DNA from: Endomicrobiales bacterium
GTDB taxonomy: Bacteria; Elusimicrobiota; Endomicrobiia; Endomicrobiales; JALOBY01
Length of the DNA: 20,528 nucleotides
Direction of reading: 5' to 3'
NCBI GenBank assembly: GCA_023228045.1
Contig: JALOBY010000023.1
Span: forward strand, 1 to 20,528
Part shown: piece after piece, positions 6,384 to 15,811 of the stretch
Layout: every line of letters starts with the position of its first letter
How positions within the stretch are numbered: the first letter of the stretch is position 1
The notes under the pieces: generated by a model
Database searches by the model: none
What the model was told of the DNA's origin: nothing
The model's input: the letters and a program-made list of their open reading frames with translations, nothing else
Position numbers and translations under genes: made by a program

Positions 6384-6412
6384 ATTATGTCAATAAAAAA
6401 CATACCAGTCAA
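6384..6412 (-). promoter_or_regulatory. Promoter of the DUF2062 gene
   Basis: Minus-strand TTGACT (6412-6407), a 17-nt spacer and CATAAT (6389-6384). The -10 box ends only 8 nt before the ATG at 6375 and no ribosome site is visible, so the transcript would be leaderless or nearly so. Confidence 0.6.
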
Positions 6413-6513
6413 TATTATTTCTTTGCTTAGAAATGTCATGATTAAATAACAATTCATAAGTGCCCAACTTTAAATATGAAGTGTTTATGTTCCCTTTTAC
6501 CTCTACATATTGT

Positions 6514-6543
6514 TTGACTTGTAAAAACTAAATTTACTATAAT
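6514..6543 (+). promoter_or_regulatory. rplMp: Promoter of rplM-rpsI
   Basis: TTGACT (6514-6519), an 18-nt spacer and a perfect TATAAT (6538-6543). Transcription would start near 6550, leaving a leader of about 28 nt. This promoter and the leftward one at 6384-6412 are divergent and share the 200-nt gap between the two halves of the window. Confidence 0.8.
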
Positions 6544-6577
6544 CGCAAAACTAAATTTGAAACGAGGAGCCACACAA

Positions 6578-7012
6578 ATGACAACTAAAACATACTTGCC
6601 AGAAATCAACAAAATTCAACGGAAATGGCACTTTATTGATGCGAACGGCAGAGTGCTTGGAAGACTTGCAACTGAAGTTGCAACTATATTGCGCGGCAAA
6701 GATAAAGCATTCTACACCCCAAACATTGATTGTGGCGACTTTGTTGTAATTACTAATGCCGCGAAAGTTGTACTTACCGGTAATAAACTTGAACAAAAAA
6801 TTGACTACACACACTCTGGCTACTCGGGCGGAGATAGACACACAAAATATAAAGACCTTATGGCAACAAGACCAGAAAGAGCAGTTAAAATTGCAGTAAA
6901 AGGTATGTTGCCGCATAACCGCCTTGCTGACAGGCAAATTGTACGCCTTAAAATATTTAAAGGCGCGGAACACACCCTTCAGGCACAATTTGCAAATAAA
7001 GTGTCTAAATAG
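6578..7012 (+). CDS. rplM: 50S ribosomal protein L13
   Basis: A 144-residue protein (E. coli L13 has 142) of the large ribosomal subunit. Family landmarks are WHFIDANGRVLGRLATEVA (25-43), LRGKDK, PNIDCGDFVVITNA, HSGYSGG, ERAVKIAVKGMLPHNRL and GAEHTLQAQ. A TTG start 21 nt upstream is possible in the same frame but the ATG at 6578 has GAGGAG 8 nt upstream and is chosen. It is followed by rpsI after 27 nt, the universal L13-S9 pair. Confidence 0.97.
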   Translation: MTTKTYLPEINKIQRKWHFIDANGRVLGRLATEVATILRGKDKAFYTPNIDCGDFVVITNAAKVVLTGNKLEQKIDYTHSGYSGGDRHTKYKDLMATRPERAVKIAVKGMLPHNRLADRQIVRLKIFKGAEHTLQAQFANKVSK

Positions 7013-7039
7013 AAGAGAATTTTTAGGAGATAAAATAAA

Positions 7040-7429
7040 ATGATAACAATTCAAGCAACGGGCCGTAGAAAAAATGCAAGCGCGCGAGTTAGCGTTACAG
7101 CGGGTAGCGGTAAAATTACCGTTAACGGCAAAACAGTAGATGAGTTTTTTGGCGGCGCTTTAAGACAGAAAAAAAGTTTGCTTCAACCATTAGCGCTTTT
7201 ACCATCAGCTAAGAAGTATGACATTGATATTAAAACTACTGGCGGCGGCATAACAGGTCAGGCAGATGCGGCAAAGATGGGAATTTCAAGAGCAATACTT
7301 AAAATTGAACCAAGTACAAAGGCAGCACTTAAAAAAGAAAGCTTGCTTACCCGCGATGATAGAATGGTTGAAAGAAAAAAACCAGGAAGACCAAAAGCGC
7401 GCAAAAGATTCCAATTCTCTAAACGCTAA
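7040..7429 (+). CDS. rpsI: 30S ribosomal protein S9
   Basis: A 129-residue protein of the small-subunit head, whose C-terminal tail reaches the P-site tRNA. It shows ATGRRKNASARV at the start, GSGKITVNG, GGGITGQADAAKMGISRAIL in the middle, LTRDDRMVERKKPGRPKARK, and the invariant tail ending QFSKR. The ribosome site is AGGAG, about 10 nt from the ATG. It is cotranscribed with rplM. Confidence 0.97.
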   Translation: MITIQATGRRKNASARVSVTAGSGKITVNGKTVDEFFGGALRQKKSLLQPLALLPSAKKYDIDIKTTGGGITGQADAAKMGISRAILKIEPSTKAALKKESLLTRDDRMVERKKPGRPKARKRFQFSKR

Positions 7430-7483
7430 ATTCTTTTTTTCTTCTACAAATAAAATATCCTTAATGTGCGGCGTAAGAAATTA

Positions 7484-7508
7484 AACCCTGCAAATTAGGG
7501 ATGTTTTT
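7484..7508 (+). terminator. Weak candidate terminator after rpsI
   Basis: CCCT and AGGG form a short stem around a 7-nt loop, followed after ATG by TTTTTT. Only four pairs are certain, so termination here is tentative. It would separate the ribosomal operon from gltB. Confidence 0.35.
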
Positions 7509-7546
7509 TATAATCAATAAGATTATAATTATAAAGGTAATAAAAC

Positions 7547-10500
7547 ATGTCAGGATTTTACCCAAAAAAACAGGGCCTTTACGATCCTGAATTTGAAAAA
7601 GATTCATGCGGTGTAGGTTTTGTTTGCAACATTAAAGGCAACAAGTCAAATGAAATTGTAAAGCAAGGCCTTGCGGTACTTAAACGCCTTTCCCACAGAG
7701 GCGCAACGGGCGCCGACCCAAAAACTGGCGATGGCGCCGGTATTTTAATTCAAACACCCCATAAATTTTTTGAGCGCATATCAAAAGAATGCAAAATAAC
7801 ACTTCCCCCATTAGGCGACTACGGTACAGGCCTTATATTTCTCCCTTCAGATAAAATCCAAGCAGACCAATGCAAGAAAATTTTTGAAGATGTTGTAACT
7901 TCCGAAGGCCAAACCATTTTATTTTGGCGTAAGGTACCTGTAGACAACTCCGATATTGGCAAAACTGCTATTGAAAGTGAACCCGCAATTGAGCAAATTT
8001 TTATTACCAAAAGCTTTAAAGGCAAAGACCAGCTCTCATTTGAAAGAAAGCTTTACTTAATCAGAAAAAAAGTTGAAAACGCCGTGCGCTCGTCGGAACT
8101 AAGCCAAAAATCGTATTTTTATATTACAAACCTTTCCTGTAGAACATTTTCCTTTAAAGGCCTTTTAATGCCCAATCAGGTTGAGAAATATTTTACAGAT
8201 ATTAACGATAGCAGTATTGAAAGCGCGTTATGCTTGGTACATTCCAGATATAGTACAAACACTTTCCCAGCATGGGATTTGGCACAGCCATTTAGGTTTT
8301 TAGCTCACAATGGTGAAATAAACACTCTGCACGGTAACATTAACTGGATGCACGCAAGAGAAAGTTTGCTTAAATTTGAAGAGTTTGGGGATATAAACGA
8401 GCTTTCACCAATTATCGTGCCCGGTGGTAGTGACTCGGCCGCCATAGACAATGCTTTTGAACTGCTTGTGCTTTCAGGAAGGTCTTTGCCTCATGCAATG
8501 ATGATGCTTATTCCATCGGCATGGGAACACAATAATTTATTAGAAGAAAATGTGCGCGATTTTTACAAATATCATGCCTGTTTAAGCGAACCGTGGGACG
8601 GGCCAGCCGCAATGGCTTTTACCGATGGTAAAAATATGTGCGCGTTGCTTGATAGAAACGGCCTGCGCCCAGCACGCTACATAGTTACAAAAAATAATAC
8701 AGTAATTATGTCATCGGAAGTTGGCGTGTTAGATATGAATTTTGCCGATATTGAGCGTTCCGGCCGTCTTGAACCCGGCAAAATATTTTTTATTGATACA
8801 GATGCCGGCAAAATAATTAATGACTCTGAACTTAAAGAAAAAATGGCCTCGCAAAAACCATACGGCAAGTGGCTTTCTGAAAACCTTATTGACCTTGACA
8901 ACATTCCAAAAAGCACCGACACACAAGAAGAAAAAACCGACACTTTCCGACTGTTAAAAACTTTTGGATACTCAAGAGAAGACACCAAAACAATTCTTAA
9001 ACCAATGGCAGAAACCGCTCAGGAACCTGTGGGCTCCATGGGCAACGATACCCCAATTTCAATTCTTTCAAAAAAACCTCAACTTCTTTACACATACTTT
9101 AAGCAACTCTTCGCGCAGGTTACAAACCCGGCAATAGACCCCATACGCGAAGAGTGCGTAATGAGTTTAGAAACATACCTTGGGCCAGAAAAAAACCTGC
9201 TTGTAGAAACACCTGAGCAGTGCAAAAAAATACAAGTTAAATGCCCCATTCTTTCTAACGATGAATTATTAAAGTTAAAAAAAATTAATTCAAGCGGATT
9301 TAAAACAAAAACTATTTCTATTTTGTTTGATGTTTCAAACGACAACGCTTTTGTAAATGCTATTGACTCAATTTGTACACAAGCCGAACAAGCGTTAAAA
9401 GACGGTTACACATTTATTATATTAAGCGATAGAGGCACAACACATAATTTAGCCGCACTATCTGCGCTTGTTGCAACCGGAGCTGTGCACCAACACTTAG
9501 TAAAAAAAGCTCTTAGAACTCAATTAAGCATAATAGTTGAGAGTGCCGAACCAAGGGAAGTTCACCACTTTGCAGTTTTGTTTGGCTACGGCGCAAACTT
9601 AATTAACCCTTACCTTGCCTACAATGCCCTATCGTATATGATAGGTGAAGGCGAGTTAAAAATTGACAATGAAAAAGCAGAAAAAAACTACATTAAAGCT
9701 GTTTATAAGGGCCTGCAAAAAATACTTTCTAAAATGGGTATTTCTACTTTGCAAAGTTATACTGGTGCGCAAATTTTTGAGGCACTGGGCATTGGAGAAG
9801 AAGTAATTAAACGATGCTTTTGCGGAACACCTTCAAGAATTGGGGGTATTGATTTTGCAATTATCGCAAAGGAAACTTTATTACGGCACGCCAATGCTTA
9901 CCCGGAAGGTAATTTTGAAAACCCAACACCTATAACTTATGGGCAGTATCAATGGAAAAGAGATGGCGAGTTTCACATGTGGAACCCAGAAAGTATTGCG
10001 GCGTTGCAAGATGCCGCAAGAAATAATGATTACCAAAAATTTAAAGAGTTCTCAAAACTTATAAATGACCAGACAAACAACCCAAGTACGCTGCGTGGAA
10101 TGTTGCAGTTTAAAAAAACAACCCCAATATCTATTGACGAGGTTGAAAGCGAACAAGCCATTCTTAAACGCTTTGCAACAGGCGCAATGAGCTTTGGCTC
10201 TATAAGCAAAGAAGCTCACGAAAGCTTGGCAATTGCAATGAATAGCATTGGAGCAATGTCAAATACCGGTGAAGGCGGCGAAGACCCAGCGCGATTTAAA
10301 CCATATCCAAATGGCGATCTGGCAAGAAGCGCGATTAAACAGGTTGCATCTGGACGCTTTGGAGTTACAACAAACTATCTTACAAATGCCGATGAAATTC
10401 AAATAAAAGTTGCTCAGGGCGCAAAACCAGGCGAAGGCGGTCAACTGCCAGGCCACAAGGTTAGCGCGGCTATCGCAAGAACGCGCTACACTACACCCGG

Positions 10501-12070
10501 GGTTACTTTAATTTCCCCACCACCACACCACGATATTTATTCAATTGAAGATTTGGCACAGCTGATTTTTGACTTGAAAAATGTAAACCCTCGCGCAAGA
10601 ATTAGCGTTAAACTTGTTTCCGAGATTGGCGTTGGCACAGTGGCTGCAGGTGTAGCAAAAGGCCATGCGGATATGATTTTAATTTCCGGCGGCGACGGTG
10701 GCACAGGCGCATCGCCTTTAAGCTCAATTAAAAATGCCGGTTTGCCATGGGAGCTTGGACTTAGTGAAACGCACCAGACACTTGTATTAAATAATTTAAG
10801 AAGCCGCGTGCGCTTACAAACTGATGGGCAAATGCGCACAGGGCGCGATGTGGCAATTGCGGCACTATTAGGCGCTGAAGAGTATGGCTTTTGCACCGCT
10901 GCGCTAATTACACTTGGTTGCGTAATGTTGCGCCACTGTCATTTAAATAACTGCTCTTTGGGTATTGCAACAAATGACGATATATTAACCTCACGATTTA
11001 GAGGCAAACCTGAGTATGTTGTTAACTTTATTCGTTTTATTGCGCGTGAACTGCGCGAAGTTATGGCGCAACTTGGCATGAAAAATATTAATGAAATGAT
11101 TGGAAGAACAGACCTGCTTGAAGCAAACATGGCAATTTTACCGTGGAAAGCGGGCAACATAGATTTTTCTAAAATTCTTTATAAACCGCAACTTGCAAAA
11201 GAAGTTGGCATATACAAAACAATCAACCAAGATCACGGAATTGACAAAGTTTTAGATAAACAACTTATTGCGATGTCAAAACCGGCGCTTGAAACCAAAC
11301 AAAGAGTTAGCATTAACCTGCCAATACATAACTACAACAGAACAACCGGTGCAATGCTTAGCGGTGAAATTTGCCGCATTTACGGCGAGCAGGCACTTCC
11401 AAAAAATACCATTCACTGCAAATTTACCGGTTATGCCGGGCAAAGCTTTGGTGCGTTTTTATCAAAAGGTGTTACCTTTGAATTAGAGGGCTTGGCAAAT
11501 GATTATGTGGGTAAAGGCATATCGGGCGGTAAGGTAATTATTTATCCGTCAAAAGAAGCTACTTATATACCTCAAGACAACATTATAATTGGCAACACAA
11601 CTTTTTACGGTGCAATATACGGCGAAGCATATATTAGAGGCGTTGCGGGCGAGCGGTTCTGTATAAGAAACTCTGGCCTTAACGCCGTTGTTGAGGGAGT
11701 TGGCGACCATGGATGCGAATATATGACGGGTGGAAACATTGTTGTGCTTGGTAAAACAGGACGAAACTTTGCCGCTGGTATGTCTGGCGGCACCGCCTAT
11801 ATTTATGATGTAGAAGGCACATTTAAACAAAAATGCAATATGGAAATGGTTGCATTTGACCAAATAGAAGAGGGCGATGTTGAAACTATTAAACGCATGA
11901 TTGACTCTCATTATACATACACACAAAGCACAGTTGCAAAAAGCGTACTTGATAATTTTGAGCTTGAACTCAAGAAGTTTGTTAAAGTTATGCCGATTGA
12001 GTATAAGCGCATTTTAGAAACAAAAAGAGTACAGGAAAAGCTTGACCAAACAGAAGTTTATAACGGATAA
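7547..12070 (+). CDS. gltB: Glutamate synthase large subunit GltB
   Basis: Ferredoxin/NADPH-type GOGAT large chain: it hydrolyses glutamine at the N-terminal amidotransferase site and channels ammonia to the FMN site, where 2-oxoglutarate becomes glutamate. At 1507 residues it is full length. Cys21 in KDSCGVGF is the Ntn nucleophile, implying removal of a 20-residue propeptide. The glutaminase domain (about 21-420) contains RGATGADPKTGDGAG and HNGEINT; a central domain follows; the FMN-binding synthase domain (about 820-1200) contains GAMSFGSIS, NTGEGGED and GEGGQLPG; the [3Fe-4S] ligands are Cys1125, Cys1131 and Cys1136; the C-terminal Gly-rich beta-helix domain (GAIYGEAYIRGVAGERF) ends the protein. 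The start has AAAGG about 9-10 nt upstream. gltD follows after 109 nt. TATAAT words at 7509-7514 and 7524-7529 could be -10 boxes, but no good -35 is visible. Confidence 0.97.
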   Translation: MSGFYPKKQGLYDPEFEKDSCGVGFVCNIKGNKSNEIVKQGLAVLKRLSHRGATGADPKTGDGAGILIQTPHKFFERISKECKITLPPLGDYGTGLIFLPSDKIQADQCKKIFEDVVTSEGQTILFWRKVPVDNSDIGKTAIESEPAIEQIFITKSFKGKDQLSFERKLYLIRKKVENAVRSSELSQKSYFYITNLSCRTFSFKGLLMPNQVEKYFTDINDSSIESALCLVHSRYSTNTFPAWDLAQPFRFLAHNGEINTLHGNINWMHARESLLKFEEFGDINELSPIIVPGGSDSAAIDNAFELLVLSGRSLPHAMMMLIPSAWEHNNLLEENVRDFYKYHACLSEPWDGPAAMAFTDGKNMCALLDRNGLRPARYIVTKNNTVIMSSEVGVLDMNFADIERSGRLEPGKIFFIDTDAGKIINDSELKEKMASQKPYGKWLSENLIDLDNIPKSTDTQEEKTDTFRLLKTFGYSREDTKTILKPMAETAQEPVGSMGNDTPISILSKKPQLLYTYFKQLFAQVTNPAIDPIREECVMSLETYLGPEKNLLVETPEQCKKIQVKCPILSNDELLKLKKINSSGFKTKTISILFDVSNDNAFVNAIDSICTQAEQALKDGYTFIILSDRGTTHNLAALSALVATGAVHQHLVKKALRTQLSIIVESAEPREVHHFAVLFGYGANLINPYLAYNALSYMIGEGELKIDNEKAEKNYIKAVYKGLQKILSKMGISTLQSYTGAQIFEALGIGEEVIKRCFCGTPSRIGGIDFAIIAKETLLRHANAYPEGNFENPTPITYGQYQWKRDGEFHMWNPESIAALQDAARNNDYQKFKEFSKLINDQTNNPSTLRGMLQFKKTTPISIDEVESEQAILKRFATGAMSFGSISKEAHESLAIAMNSIGAMSNTGEGGEDPARFKPYPNGDLARSAIKQVASGRFGVTTNYLTNADEIQIKVAQGAKPGEGGQLPGHKVSAAIARTRYTTPGVTLISPPPHHDIYSIEDLAQLIFDLKNVNPRARISVKLVSEIGVGTVAAGVAKGHADMILISGGDGGTGASPLSSIKNAGLPWELGLSETHQTLVLNNLRSRVRLQTDGQMRTGRDVAIAALLGAEEYGFCTAALITLGCVMLRHCHLNNCSLGIATNDDILTSRFRGKPEYVVNFIRFIARELREVMAQLGMKNINEMIGRTDLLEANMAILPWKAGNIDFSKILYKPQLAKEVGIYKTINQDHGIDKVLDKQLIAMSKPALETKQRVSINLPIHNYNRTTGAMLSGEICRIYGEQALPKNTIHCKFTGYAGQSFGAFLSKGVTFELEGLANDYVGKGISGGKVIIYPSKEATYIPQDNIIIGNTTFYGAIYGEAYIRGVAGERFCIRNSGLNAVVEGVGDHGCEYMTGGNIVVLGKTGRNFAAGMSGGTAYIYDVEGTFKQKCNMEMVAFDQIEEGDVETIKRMIDSHYTYTQSTVAKSVLDNFELELKKFVKVMPIEYKRILETKRVQEKLDQTEVYNG

Positions 12071-12138
12071 TTTATAATTGACTGTGTTATTTTTTTAAAA
12101 TAAATTATCAAAAGATGTTTTTAAATTTTGCAAACCCT

Positions 12139-12144
12139 TATAAT
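12139..12144 (+). promoter_or_regulatory. Possible -10 box upstream of gltD
   Basis: A perfect TATAAT lies in the 109-nt gltB-gltD gap, 35 nt before the gltD ATG. There is no clear -35 partner. An alternative TTGACT (starting near 12078) pairs only with a poor TAAATT. gltD may have supplementary expression of its own, but read-through from gltB is equally possible. Confidence 0.3.
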
Positions 12145-12179
12145 TAGACAATGAAACATAGTTATCTTTGGAGTAATTT

Positions 12180-13622
12180 ATGGCAGACCCGAAAGGATTT
12201 TTAAAAATAAAAAGAGAAGAAGCCGACTACAGGCCGGTTTCAAAACGCCTTAAAGATTATAAAGATGTTTCGCTGCCGCGCTCTAGCGAAGTTTCGCGCG
12301 AGCAGGCATCGCGCTGTATGGACTGCGGAACACCATTTTGCCATTGGGGCTGCCCTATTGGCAACTACATCCCTGAATGGAACGACCTGCTTTTTGACGC
12401 ACAAACCGCTAAAGCGTACAAATACTTATCTTCAACAAATAACTTTCCAGAGTTTACAGGCCGCCTTTGCCCTGCGTTATGCGAGTTTTCTTGCGTTTTG
12501 GGCATTAACGACGACCCAACAACTATAAGAGAAAATGAGCTTTTTATTATTGAGCAAGCTTTCAAAGATGGCATTGTAAAACCATTTAGTGTAACAAAAA
12601 AAACCGGCAAAAAAGTTGCGGTTATTGGCTCTGGCCCAGCTGGCCTTAGCGTAGCTGATCAACTTTATAAAGCAGGGCACGAAGTAACTGTTTTTGAACG
12701 CAACTTGAAAATTGGCGGCATTTTGCGCTACGGTATTCCCGACTTTAAACTTGAAAAGAACATAATTGACAGGCGCATAGCCGTTATGAAAGCTGGCGGA
12801 GTTAACTTTGTTACCAGCACAAATATTGGAAAAGATAAAAAAGCAACACAAATGCTTAAAGAGTTTGATGCCATTGCTCTTGCCTGTGGTTCAAGAGCAC
12901 CTCGCGACCTTAAAGTTGAGGGCAGAGAACTTGGCGGAATATATTTTGCACTGGATTACCTTATGCAGTCAAACCGCAGGGTTTCTGGCGAAAAATTTAG
13001 TGATAATTTGATTGATGCCAAAGGCAAAAAAGTTCTTGTTATTGGCGGCGGAGATACCGGTTCTGACTGTGTTGGCACGGCAAATAGGCAAGGCGCTGTT
13101 AGCGTAACACAAATAGAAGTTCTCCAAAAAGCGCTTGAGTGCCGCAGCAACGAAACACCTTGGCCAAAGTTTCCCGCATTACTTAAAACCACCTCAAGCC
13201 ACGAAGAGGGCGTAACGCGCAAATGGTCGGTTTTAACAAAAAATTTTATTGGCAAAAATGGGCTTGTAAATAAGGTTTCATGCGTAGAAGTTGATTTCTC
13301 GCAAAAAGATGAAAAAGGTTGCACTCTTATGAAGGAAGTGCCAAAGAGCGCATTTGAAATTGAAGCAGATATGGTGGTGCTTGCAATTGGGTTTTTACAC
13401 CCAGAGCACGACGGCCCTGTAAAAGAATTGTCTCTTGAGCTTGACCAAAGAGGCAATGTTAAAACGAACTCAAATTTTATGACCTCTCAAAAAGGTGTAT
13501 TTAGTGCCGGTGATATGAGGAGAGGACAATCGCTTATTGTCTGGGCAATATCTGAAGGCCGCAAAACCGCAAGAGCTATTGATGAATACCTTATAGGCAA
13601 AAGCAACCTGCCGGCTCTATAA
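12180..13622 (+). CDS. gltD: Glutamate synthase small subunit GltD
   Basis: Supplies electrons from NAD(P)H via FAD and Fe-S centres to GltB. The 480-residue protein has two N-terminal cysteine groups for [4Fe-4S] clusters (Cys46, 49, 54, 58 and Cys97, 101, 105), the FAD loop VIGSGPAGLS (148-157), GGILRYGIPDFKL and the NAD(P)H loop VIGGGDTGSDC (287-297), then the C-terminal FAD segment GVFSAGDMRRGQSLIVWAISEGR. The ribosome site is GGAG, 6 nt from the ATG. Pairing with gltB fits the bacterial NADPH-GOGAT heterodimer. The cofactor (NADH or NADPH) cannot be decided by eye. Confidence 0.97.
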   Translation: MADPKGFLKIKREEADYRPVSKRLKDYKDVSLPRSSEVSREQASRCMDCGTPFCHWGCPIGNYIPEWNDLLFDAQTAKAYKYLSSTNNFPEFTGRLCPALCEFSCVLGINDDPTTIRENELFIIEQAFKDGIVKPFSVTKKTGKKVAVIGSGPAGLSVADQLYKAGHEVTVFERNLKIGGILRYGIPDFKLEKNIIDRRIAVMKAGGVNFVTSTNIGKDKKATQMLKEFDAIALACGSRAPRDLKVEGRELGGIYFALDYLMQSNRRVSGEKFSDNLIDAKGKKVLVIGGGDTGSDCVGTANRQGAVSVTQIEVLQKALECRSNETPWPKFPALLKTTSSHEEGVTRKWSVLTKNFIGKNGLVNKVSCVEVDFSQKDEKGCTLMKEVPKSAFEIEADMVVLAIGFLHPEHDGPVKELSLELDQRGNVKTNSNFMTSQKGVFSAGDMRRGQSLIVWAISEGRKTARAIDEYLIGKSNLPAL

Positions 13623-14178
13623 AGTGAATTTTTACAAATTTTGCATGATAAAAAAGTAAATAATATATTAAATTGTTTTAGTTTTTTTCTCAAAAAATCA
13701 TCCTACTTTGCCATAACATTTCAATAAAATTTCTACACATTGTTGCCAATTAAACTAAAACATATACGATGTCAGGCAGAAAGTAAAAATATGCCCTTAA
13801 TGTTTTTGAGCAAGAGAAGTATAATTGATCTGAAAAACGCGGCAGGCATAGATGCCGTGATAACAGGCATTATTACAAAAGCTATTCCGGAACAATATCA
13901 ATACCATGCTGAAACGACCTCATTTGTAGCTGCTCAGACATAATTAACCTGCCAGATTATAAGCACCCAAAATAATGAGGTTCTTTTGGTCCGGGACAAG
14001 CAGCTATGACGCAATGAGCCTGCAAACAGCATTTGAATATATGACAGGGTCAATCATAAAAAGAATGGTCAGTGATACACATCTTATTAAGAAATAGTTC
14101 CGTCGAATCAATAGTGTTAAACCCGTATTTTGCCTTGTTGAAATAATTGACGGTATTTAACTTGATATTTACAATTCC
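13623..14178. other. Decayed intergenic DNA between gltD and gdhA
   Basis: About 550 bases with no gene I can name. Short plus-strand frames remain: one ends at 13943 (LKNAAGIDAVITGIITKAIPE is its most protein-like part) and another of about 40 codons follows in a different frame (begins MRFFWSGTSSYDAMSLQTAF, ends near 14096). Both are interrupted by stops, which looks like the wreck of one or more genes. I could not recognise the source; a transposase or other accessory gene remnant is possible but unproven. The segment lies directly upstream of gdhA, whose codon use differs from its neighbours. Confidence 0.4.
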
Positions 14179-14207
14179 TTGACAAGTATCTGTCGTTTGT
14201 CTACAAT
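14179..14207 (+). promoter_or_regulatory. gdhAp: Promoter of gdhA
   Basis: TTGACA (14179-14184), a 17-nt spacer and TACAAT (14202-14207), close to consensus. Transcription would start near 14214, giving a long leader of about 225 nt before gdhA. A 50-codon open frame starting with the ATG at 14206 overlaps the -10 box and is not believed to be a gene. Confidence 0.75.
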
Positions 14208-14221
14208 GCATCAACACGAAG

Positions 14222-14391
14222 AAAAGACAATGGCGTCTTTTTTGAAAAATGGTTGTTGGACAAAGAAGTCCGGCAATGTTGAAAAGCGGTTAGTAAAAGT
14301 GTTTACAACACTTTTATATCAAGCATCGGTTTTAAGGTCGTCCATTTGCAGCCTCTAAAAATATAAAAATTTGAGACAAAGCTGTCTCAAA
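14222..14391 (+). other. Structured gdhA leader with three hairpins
   Basis: Three perfect stems occur in the predicted leader: AAAAGAC/GTCTTTT (14222-14228 with 14235-14241, followed by TT); TAAAAGTGTT/AACACTTTTA (14294-14303 with 14307-14316); and TTTGAGACA/TGTCTCAAA (14370-14378 with 14383-14391). The first resembles a small terminator right after the start site. The third has T-rich sequence on its minus-strand side and could end leftward transcripts. No known riboswitch class was recognised. Regulation by attenuation is possible but is inference only. Confidence 0.45.
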
Positions 14392-14438
14392 AAATATTTT
14401 GCTTTATGGGCACCTTCATACAACAGGGAGGCAGGTAA

Positions 14439-15785
14439 ATGGCTAATGCACATGAGTATGTTTACAGCGTTGTAGACACAGTAAAAAAAAGAAACCCCGG
14501 TGAAGTTGAATTTCACCAAGCGGCAATGGAAGTTCTCGGATCACTCATCCCAGTAATTGAAAAACACCCTGAATTTAAAGACGCATCGCTTCTTGAAAGG
14601 CTCGTTGAACCCGAAAGGCAAATAATTTTTAGGGTGCCCTGGCAGGACGACAAGTGCAAAATGCATATCAACCGCGCCTTCAGAATACAGTTTAATTCGG
14701 CTCTCGGTCCCTACAAGGGCGGCATAAGGCTTCATCCCTCGGTGTATATCGGCATAATCAAATTCCTCGGTTTTGAACAGATATTTAAAAACTCCCTTAC
14801 GGGCCTTATGATGGGTGGCTCTAAAGGCGGTTCTGATTTTGACCCGAAAGGCAAATCAGACTCGGAAATAATGCGTTTCTGCCAGAGTTTCATGAACGAG
14901 CTTTATCGCCACATAGGTGCAGATACGGATGTCCCAGCTGGAGATATAGGCACAGGCGGCAGGGAAATCGGGTATATGTTCGGCCAGTGGAAAAAACTCA
15001 CCGGCCTCTGGAACGGCGTGTTCACTGGCAAAGGACTGGATTTCGGCGGTTCTCTCGCCAGAACAGAAGCAACCGGCTATGGCTGCGTTTATTTCTGCGA
15101 AGAAATGCTTAAAGATAGAAAGGCTTCGTTTGACGGAAAAACCGTGGTCGTATCCGGCTCGGGCAATGTAGCTATTTACGCGCACCAGAAAGCCACCCAG
15201 CTTGGCGCTAAAGTTGTGGCTATGTCCGATTCCAACGGTTATATTTACGACAAAAATGGGATAAACCTTGATACCATAAAACGCATCAAAAATGTTGAAC
15301 GCAAGAGAATCAGAGAATATATAAATGAACATAAAAACGCTCAGTACACAGAAGGCTGCATGGGAATATGGAATGTTAAATGCGATGTAGCGCTTCCCAG
15401 CGCAACCCAGAACGAACTGGACGGCAATGCCGCTCAGACACTCGTGAAAAACGGTTGTATCGCCGTAGCTGAAGGGGCCAACATGCCTTCAACTCCCGAA
15501 GCGGTAGAAATTTTCATCAAAAACAAAGTTTCTTTCGGACCTGGAAAAGCGGCAAACGCCGGCGGAGTTGCAACATCAGGGCTTGAAATGGCGCAGGATT
15601 CCCAGAGAGAAAGCTGGACATTTGAAGAAGTTGACAAAAAGCTTCATCAGATAATGATAAACATTCATAAGTCAGCAAAAGACGCATCCGAAGAGTACGG
15701 CACACCTGGCAACCTTGTTAATGGTGCCAATATCGCCGGTTTCATGAAAGTCGCGCGTGCGATGATGGCTCAAGGGCTTGTGTAA
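14439..15785 (+). CDS. gdhA: NADP-type glutamate dehydrogenase
   Basis: Reversibly aminates 2-oxoglutarate with ammonia to form glutamate, probably with NADPH. The 448 residues match the hexameric bacterial GDH family. Substrate- and catalysis-related motifs are YKGGIRLHP (Lys93), MGGSKGGSDFDPKGKSD (catalytic Lys129) and VPAGDIGTGGREIGYM (Asp169). The nucleotide-binding fold begins VVVSGSGNVA (237-246), and the C-terminal part has VAEGANMPSTPEAV and GKAANAGGVATSGLEMAQ. A strong GGGAGG ribosome site lies 7 nt upstream. It has its own promoter and terminator. Codon use differs visibly from flanking genes (many CTC and ATC codons and a higher GC look), suggesting later acquisition. With gltBD beside it, the cell has both a high-affinity and a low-affinity route to glutamate. 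Confidence 0.97.
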   Translation: MANAHEYVYSVVDTVKKRNPGEVEFHQAAMEVLGSLIPVIEKHPEFKDASLLERLVEPERQIIFRVPWQDDKCKMHINRAFRIQFNSALGPYKGGIRLHPSVYIGIIKFLGFEQIFKNSLTGLMMGGSKGGSDFDPKGKSDSEIMRFCQSFMNELYRHIGADTDVPAGDIGTGGREIGYMFGQWKKLTGLWNGVFTGKGLDFGGSLARTEATGYGCVYFCEEMLKDRKASFDGKTVVVSGSGNVAIYAHQKATQLGAKVVAMSDSNGYIYDKNGINLDTIKRIKNVERKRIREYINEHKNAQYTEGCMGIWNVKCDVALPSATQNELDGNAAQTLVKNGCIAVAEGANMPSTPEAVEIFIKNKVSFGPGKAANAGGVATSGLEMAQDSQRESWTFEEVDKKLHQIMINIHKSAKDASEEYGTPGNLVNGANIAGFMKVARAMMAQGLV

Positions 15786-15811
15786 TAAAGTATTAAAATG
15801 AAAAATTTGCG

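Noticed and set aside
6376..6577. Replication origin at the divergent strand switch
   Set aside because: No DnaA-box cluster or dnaA/dnaN genes; the gap is explained by two divergent promoters.
10537..10896. 119-codon antisense frame in gltB
   Set aside because: A shadow of the strongly conserved FMN domain; no ribosome site or homology pattern.
13740..13943. 67-codon open frame before gdhA
   Set aside because: No ribosome site, no recognisable family and sits in DNA whose neighbouring frames are interrupted; treated as decayed sequence.
14206..14358. 50-codon frame beginning in the gdhA promoter
   Set aside because: Its ATG overlaps the -10 box, so it could not be on the transcript made from that promoter.
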